Shown here: piece after piece, positions 33,031-37,393 of the stretch
Position numbering within the stretch: the first letter of the stretch is position 1
How the letters are laid out: every line of letters begins with the position of its first letter
Assembly (NCBI GenBank): GCA_035461175.1
Contig: DATHVR010000113.1
Coordinates: forward strand, 1 to 37,393
Direction of reading: 5' to 3'
Source: DATHVR01 sp035461175
GTDB taxonomy: Bacteria > Actinomycetota > Acidimicrobiia > Spongiisociales > ZC4RG35
Length of the DNA: 37,393 nt
Made by a program: the position numbers and the translations under genes
The notes under the pieces: model-generated
Database searches by the model: none
What the model was told of the DNA's origin: nothing
What the model saw: only the letters and a program-made list of their open reading frames with translations

Positions 33031-33105
33031 TCAAACGCTCGCTTGAATAGAGTCTGGCGCCTGGGCGGGCTCGGATCAAATCTATGTTTGAATAGGCTCT
33101 GACGC
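33031..33105. promoter_or_regulatory. Tandem palindromic operators between MFS and ArsR-rhodanese genes
   Basis: Two 30-bp repeats, 33031-33060 and 33076-33105, 45 bp apart, match at 21 of 30 positions. Each contains TCAAA-N6/7-TTGAATAG, an inverted repeat TCAA/TTGA, and a shared TCTG(G/A)CGC tail. The TCAA...TTGAATA core is the same as in the operators of the other ArsR gene at 917-975. They cover the promoter of both divergent genes. Confidence 0.68.
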
Positions 33106-33120
33106 TCCGGAAGGATCGGA

Positions 33121-33798
33121 TTGACTGCAGCCGCTCGCCGCCAGGCCAAAGACGCCCTCTACGCGGGCTTCGCCACCATTGCCTCGGCCCTGGGTTCAGG
33201 ACGTCGAGTCGAGATCGTCGAGGTGCTCGCCCAGGGTGAGCGCAGCGTCGAGGAGATTGGCGACGAGCTCGAACAATCCGTCGCCAATACCTCCCACCAC
33301 CTCCGCACCCTGGCCCGGGCGGGTCTCGTCACCACCCGCCGCCAGGGCACCCACGTCCACTATCGGCTGGCATCCGAGAGTGTCCTGGAAGCATGGCTCG
33401 CCCTCCGCCACCTGGCGACGGAACGGCTCGACGACATCGAACGTCTGTCGCGGGACTACCTGGGCAACCGCGATGGCATCGACGTGATCGACCGGGCCGA
33501 GCTCAGTCAGCGGCTCGAACGCGGCGACCTGGTTCTGCTCGACGTCCGCCCCGCGGCCGAGTTCGCCGCCGGGCACATCCCCGGCGCCGTGTCGCTACCG
33601 CCCGATCGCCTCGATCGGATCGACGAACTGGTGGGCGACATACCTCCGGACCTGGAGATCGCCGCCTACTGCCGGGGCCCGTACTGCGTGTATGCCGACG
33701 ACGCCGTCCGCCGGCTCACGGCCCGGGGACGCCGGGCCATGCGCCTGGAAGACGGCTTCCCCGAGTGGCGCATAGACGGGGGCGCCGTCCAGAAATAG
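33121..33798 (+). CDS. ArsR-family regulator fused to rhodanese domain
   Basis: 225 residues. N-terminal ArsR winged helix about 15-95 (SGRRVEIVEVLAQGERSVEEIGDELEQSVANTSHHLRTLARAGLV), then a rhodanese domain about 120-220 (LVLLDVRPAAEFAAGHIPGAVSLP, active loop CRGPYC with Cys184 and Cys189). Such fusions are redox or persulfide-responsive repressors; a Cys184-Cys189 di- or trisulfide is a plausible sensing switch. TTG 33121 with GGAAGGA upstream. Divergent from the MFS transporter across paired operators. Confidence 0.9.
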   Translation: MTAAARRQAKDALYAGFATIASALGSGRRVEIVEVLAQGERSVEEIGDELEQSVANTSHHLRTLARAGLVTTRRQGTHVHYRLASESVLEAWLALRHLATERLDDIERLSRDYLGNRDGIDVIDRAELSQRLERGDLVLLDVRPAAEFAAGHIPGAVSLPPDRLDRIDELVGDIPPDLEIAAYCRGPYCVYADDAVRRLTARGRRAMRLEDGFPEWRIDGGAVQK

Positions 33799-33831
33799 GG
33801 GGAGACGCAGGACTCCCAAACGGCGCGAGGG

Positions 33832-36549
33832 CTAGACGGGCGGTCGAGCCCTTCGCAGGCGCTTGTGGATCTCCATCGCCAGGAGGATGGAGGTCGCCAC
33901 CACGACGATGCGAATCCATGCCCCCGGGGTGATAGGTTCGACGCGGAGCAGGAACTGGGTCGGGGGGAAATACAGCGCCGCCACGTGAATTCCTAGGGCG
34001 GCTGTGGTAGATGCGAGTAGAAGCCGGTTAGAGAACGGGTTGACCCGGAAAACCGACTGGCTCTCGGAGCGAGCGTTGCCCGCCTGAAACACCTGGTAGA
34101 CGACCATTGTGGTCAGGGCGACGGTCTGCGCTTGGCTCAGCGATCCGCTCGCATCCAGCTCCCAGCGGAAGAGGGTTAGGGTGCCGGCAGCCATCACGAG
34201 TCCGGCGACGACCACCCGCTCCCACATCTTTCGATCCAGAACCCCCCCGCCTCGACGGCGCGGTTGCCGCAACAGCACGTTCTTCTCGGCGGGCTCGAAA
34301 GCCAGGGCGATGTCCTGAATGCCGTTGGTGACCAGGTTCAGCCACAGGAGCTGGGCGGGAAGGAATACGAGGGGCCACTGGAGCCAGACGGCGACGAGAA
34401 TTGCTGCAATCTCGGCTGCTCCCGTCGAGACCAGGAAAAACGTCACCTTGCGGATGTTGTCGAAGGTGACCCGCCCCTCTTCGACGGCGCTGACGATTGT
34501 GACGAAGTTGTCATCGGCCAGAACCATGTCCGAAGCCTCGCGGGCCACATCGGTGCCCTTCTCCCCCATCGCCACACCGATCTGGGCCGCCTTGAGCGCC
34601 GGGGCGTCGTTGACGCCGTCCCCGGTGACCGCCACTACCTCGCCGCTCTGCTTGAAAAGGTCGACGATCCGCAACTTGTCCTCCGGGGACACACGGGCGA
34701 ATACCGACACCCCCTGAAGCCTTCGAGTGAGCTCAGCGTCATCCATCTCCGCCATTTCGGCCCCCGTGATGACACCGCGTTTCTCAGGACCGATGCCGAG
34801 TTCGTCGGCAATGGTCGCCGCCGTGATGGCGTGATCACCGGTGATCATCACCACACGAATGCCCGCTTTCTGGCAGGCAGCGACGGCCTCTTTCACGCCG
34901 GGTCGGGGCGGATCGATCATCCCCTGCATTCCGACGAAGACGAGTTCGCCCGGCTCACGGAACTGGCCCGCGTCGGGCAGATCGTTGGGTAGCTCGCGAT
35001 AGGCGAAGGCGAGAACACGCCGACCGCGTTCGGCGAGGTCCACCGCCGCCGAGTGGACCAGCTCTCTGTCGACCGGAACGTTCCCGCCGTCCTCCATCAT
35101 CGCGGAGCACATCTCGACGACGCGCTCAGGTGCCCCCTTCACGAAAACCCGGTGGCCCGAGGCCGACTCACGTACGCTGGCCGAGTACTGGCGTTCGGGT
35201 TCGAATGGGATCTCCGCGAACACCGGATGGGCCAGGCGCGCCTCGCGGAGGTCGATGCCGCCGGCCGTCGCCGAGTACAGGAGAGCAATCTCGGTTGGGT
35301 CTCCCGTCGCCACCATCTCCCCTTCACGCATGTGGATGTCCGCCTCGTTGGTCAATGCCCCGGTCAGGAGCGTGATGTCCAGCGCTCGATGATCTTCCAC
35401 ATCGACGGTTCCCTCCCCATCCATCACTCGGGCGGTCGCCCCGTCACCGGCGATCTCGAATCGGCCTCGAGCGGTCCAGACCTCCTGCACGGACATTCGG
35501 TTCATGGTGAGGGTCCCGGTCTTGTCCGAGCCGATCACGGTGGTGCTGCCGAGCGTCTCAACCGCCGGCAGGCGACGCACGATCGCCTTTCGGCGTGCCA
35601 TACGGCTGACCCCGACCGCCAGTGTGATAGTCACCGCCACCGGGAGGCCTTCGGGCACGGCCGAAACCGCCACTGCCACCGCTACGAGGAACATCTCTTG
35701 GATGGGGGTCTTCAAAATCAAGCCACTGATGAAGACCACCACGGCCGCCACCCCCACCGCCACGCCGATGATCTTGGCGAATCGGTCCATGCGCCGCTGA
35801 AGCGGTGTTTCGGTCACTCCCTCGGCCCGCACCAGTCCGGCTATCGAACCCAGCTCGGTCGAGTTGCCCGTAGCGACCACCACGCCCACCCCCCGGCCCG
35901 ACGTCACGATCGCCCCGGTGTAGACCATGGACGCCCGCTCGGAAAGACCAGCATCGGCCGACACCGGATCCACACCCTTCGAAACCGGTACCGACTCCCC
36001 CGTAAGCAGCGACTCGTCGGCTCGCAAGGCGGACGTGGAGGTGAGCCGTAGGTCGGCCGGGGCTCTGACCCCGGACTCCAGGAGCACGGCGTCACCGACC
36101 ACGAGACCCCGGCTGTCGATCTCTTGATCCTCACCGTCACGGATCACCCTCGCGACAGGGACCACGAGCTGCATGAGTGCCCGCACCGCTCCCTCCGCCT
36201 TTCGTTCCTGGAAGAAGCCGATCACGGCGTTCAGCAGGAGCACCATACCGATGACCACCACGTCGAGGTACTCGGCGAGCAGGACGGTCACCACCATGGC
36301 CGCCAGCAGGATGAGGATAAGGGGGCTGCGGAATTGACGCAGGAACACGATCAGTGCCGAGGGAGGTGGCTCTTCCTCGAGCTGATTGGGGCCGTGCAGC
36401 CTGAGTCGGGCGGCCGCCTCAGCGGCGCTCAGCCCGCGTGAGCTGGTTCCGAGACGATCCTCGACCTCGGGAACCTCCATCGCATGCCAGTTCTCGGTGT
36501 CGTCAGTCGGGAGGTCACCATTGCGATCAGCGGGGGGATCAACTGCCAC
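33832..36549 (-). CDS. P-type cation-transporting ATPase (P2-type)
   Basis: 905 residues, full-length P2-type ATPase: N-terminal cation_ATPase_N region, LLTGES in the actuator domain, PEGLP in M4, phosphorylation site SDKTGTLT with Asp342, nucleotide-binding domain, GDGVNDAPALK hinge, and six C-terminal helices. In M6, where Ca2+ pumps read NLVTDG, this reads NLVTNG (Asn742), changing one ion-ligand carboxylate. Ca2+ specificity is thus uncertain and another cation (for example Na+ or Mn2+) is possible. GTG 36549 with AAAGGGAAC upstream. Convergent with the ArsR-rhodanese gene (33 bp apart). Confidence 0.92.
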   Translation of the reverse strand: MAVDPPADRNGDLPTDDTENWHAMEVPEVEDRLGTSSRGLSAAEAAARLRLHGPNQLEEEPPPSALIVFLRQFRSPLILILLAAMVVTVLLAEYLDVVVIGMVLLLNAVIGFFQERKAEGAVRALMQLVVPVARVIRDGEDQEIDSRGLVVGDAVLLESGVRAPADLRLTSTSALRADESLLTGESVPVSKGVDPVSADAGLSERASMVYTGAIVTSGRGVGVVVATGNSTELGSIAGLVRAEGVTETPLQRRMDRFAKIIGVAVGVAAVVVFISGLILKTPIQEMFLVAVAVAVSAVPEGLPVAVTITLAVGVSRMARRKAIVRRLPAVETLGSTTVIGSDKTGTLTMNRMSVQEVWTARGRFEIAGDGATARVMDGEGTVDVEDHRALDITLLTGALTNEADIHMREGEMVATGDPTEIALLYSATAGGIDLREARLAHPVFAEIPFEPERQYSASVRESASGHRVFVKGAPERVVEMCSAMMEDGGNVPVDRELVHSAAVDLAERGRRVLAFAYRELPNDLPDAGQFREPGELVFVGMQGMIDPPRPGVKEAVAACQKAGIRVVMITGDHAITAATIADELGIGPEKRGVITGAEMAEMDDAELTRRLQGVSVFARVSPEDKLRIVDLFKQSGEVVAVTGDGVNDAPALKAAQIGVAMGEKGTDVAREASDMVLADDNFVTIVSAVEEGRVTFDNIRKVTFFLVSTGAAEIAAILVAVWLQWPLVFLPAQLLWLNLVTNGIQDIALAFEPAEKNVLLRQPRRRGGGVLDRKMWERVVVAGLVMAAGTLTLFRWELDASGSLSQAQTVALTTMVVYQVFQAGNARSESQSVFRVNPFSNRLLLASTTAALGIHVAALYFPPTQFLLRVEPITPGAWIRIVVVATSILLAMEIHKRLRRARPPV

Positions 36550-36606
36550 GTTCCCTTTCTAGCAGCCACCGGGTGGGACGCTTGCCGGTAGTCTCGCCGC
36601 ACGATC

Positions 36607-37119
36607 TCACCGACCGACCGACCACCGACTCGTCGACGGAAGCACCACGTCGCCGTAGCCATTGGCGCGGGCCTCTCGCAGTCGCAACTCGAAGAGGACG
36701 TAGCGATCGGCGGGCGAGTAACCGGCTGCCTCTACCCCGTCCGCCCTTATTGCGGACGACTCGACGGCCACGCCGTGCCCATTCATCCAGAACTCGCCAC
36801 CGGTGCCCTCGTTGTCGGGGACGCCGCTGTGCAGGGCGAACCATCGCCGCTCGAGCAGATCCTTCCGTTTGGGTGAGGTCGGCTCCATGAAAAGGAAGAG
36901 GCCGAGCGTGGTGAAGATCGGCGTGACCGGATGCACCCGGGGCCTCCCCGATCGACGCACGGTGGCCAGGTAGGCCGGCCCCGCTGTCAGCCGACCCGCT
37001 CCGAACCGGGCCAGCTCCGGCTCCCGGGCGGCGAACTCGCCCCAGCTCACCGCCGGGGCGGCGATCGAATCGACTCCGGGCTTCCCGGCGCTGTCGCCGG
37101 GAAGCTCAGGCACCGACAT
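36607..37119 (-). CDS. Pyridoxamine 5'-phosphate oxidase-like flavin-binding protein
   Basis: 170 residues with split-barrel PNPOx/FMN-binding fold: YLATVRRSGRPRVHPVTPIF, LFLFMEPTSPKRKDLLERRWFALHSGV, and a C-terminal strand (YVLFELRLREARANGY). This group binds FMN, F420, heme or biliverdin; the cofactor cannot be chosen here. ATG 37119 lies within the 3' end of the upstream ABC-ATPase gene (14-bp overlap), so the two are probably co-translated. Confidence 0.82.
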   Translation of the reverse strand: MSVPELPGDSAGKPGVDSIAAPAVSWGEFAAREPELARFGAGRLTAGPAYLATVRRSGRPRVHPVTPIFTTLGLFLFMEPTSPKRKDLLERRWFALHSGVPDNEGTGGEFWMNGHGVAVESSAIRADGVEAAGYSPADRYVLFELRLREARANGYGDVVLPSTSRWSVGR

Positions 37120-37393
37120 ATGCGGCCAGATGCTCGCCGGTCAGCGTGGAGCCGTCGGCGACGAGTTCTGCGGGAGTGCCTTCGAACACGATCCGTCCGC
37201 CGTCGTGGCCGGCCCCGGGACCGAGGTCGATGACCCAGTCGGCGTGGGCCATCACTCCCTGGTTGTGCTCGATGACGATCACCGACTTTCCCGCCTCCAC
37301 CAGGCGGTCCAACAACCCGAGCAGATTTTCAACGTCGGCCAAGTGGAGGCCGGTGGTCGGCTCGTCGAGAACGTAGATGCCTCCCTTCTCGCC
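37106..37393 (-). CDS. UvrA-like ABC ATPase, C-terminal part (runs off the window)
   Basis: Only the last 95 residues are present. YVLDEPTTGLHLADVENLLGLLDRL holds the Walker B and D-loop of UvrA-type ATPases, followed by VIVIEHN with the H-loop histidine and DWVIDLGPGAGHDGGRIVFEGTPAEL, a UvrA hallmark. It could be UvrA proper or a UvrA2-like paralogue (drug resistance or accessory repair); the diagnostic zinc-finger part is outside the window. Overlaps the PNPOx-like gene by 14 bp. Confidence 0.88.
   Translation of the reverse strand, partial: GEKGGIYVLDEPTTGLHLADVENLLGLLDRLVEAGKSVIVIEHNQGVMAHADWVIDLGPGAGHDGGRIVFEGTPAELVADGSTLTGEHLAAYVGA

Overview
The window is high-GC actinobacterial chromosome. 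It has dense genes, many GTG/TTG starts, 1-4 bp gene overlaps, lipoproteins with long Thr/Pro linkers, and SARP/BTAD-cyclase and TIR-propeller proteins. The style fits an Acidimicrobiia-like actinomycete, but that is an inference from gene style and no marker gene is present. No tRNA, rRNA, CRISPR array, transposase or integrase was recognised.

Left part (1-13.3 kb) is mostly ordinary chromosome. It holds an ArsR repressor plus AHSA1/SRPBCC operon with two palindromic operators, a divergent GH65 disaccharide phosphorylase, a predicted nucleotidyltransferase-fold protein, a DtxR/IdeR-type regulator with FeoA domain, a YdeI-like protein, an SH3 lipoprotein, a winged-helix (HTH_42) protein, a thioredoxin-fold protein without the peroxidatic cysteine, a VOC protein, and a two-gene glycosyltransferase operon (HEAT-GT4 and GT1). 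A 48-bp palindrome recurs after gene 3' ends.

Central accessory region (13.4-26.7 kb) is the most interesting part. A large protein combines winged helix, BTAD, cyclic-nucleotide-binding domain, helical repeats, a SLOG-like Rossmann domain and a class III cyclase domain. It is divergently transcribed from three tandem paralogues, each with a cytosolic TIR domain, one transmembrane helix and a C-terminal beta-propeller. A fourth, frameshifted and internally deleted copy follows. The intact copies are translationally coupled (TGATG), their TIR halves show gene-conversion patches, and each has exactly three cysteine pairs, all beyond the membrane helix. The pattern suggests Toll-receptor-like topology: outside propeller sensor, inside TIR. 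A 21-bp element occurs in inverted orientation in the divergent promoter and again upstream of a secreted-protein gene further right, with a degenerate copy before its truncated paralogue. This points to one regulon. The working hypothesis is a signalling or defence locus in which propeller-TIR receptors act with a nucleotide-sensing, nucleotide-making transcription factor.

Right part (26.7-37.4 kb) returns to ordinary genes. These are a YbaK-type deacylase, an MscS channel, a lipoprotein with COG4315-type repeats, a terpene-cyclase-like protein bracketed by a second palindrome family, a cupin, an SRPBCC protein, an MFS transporter divergent from an ArsR-rhodanese fusion with tandem operators, a P-type cation ATPase, a PNPOx-like flavin protein, and the 3' end of a UvrA-like ABC ATPase running off the window.
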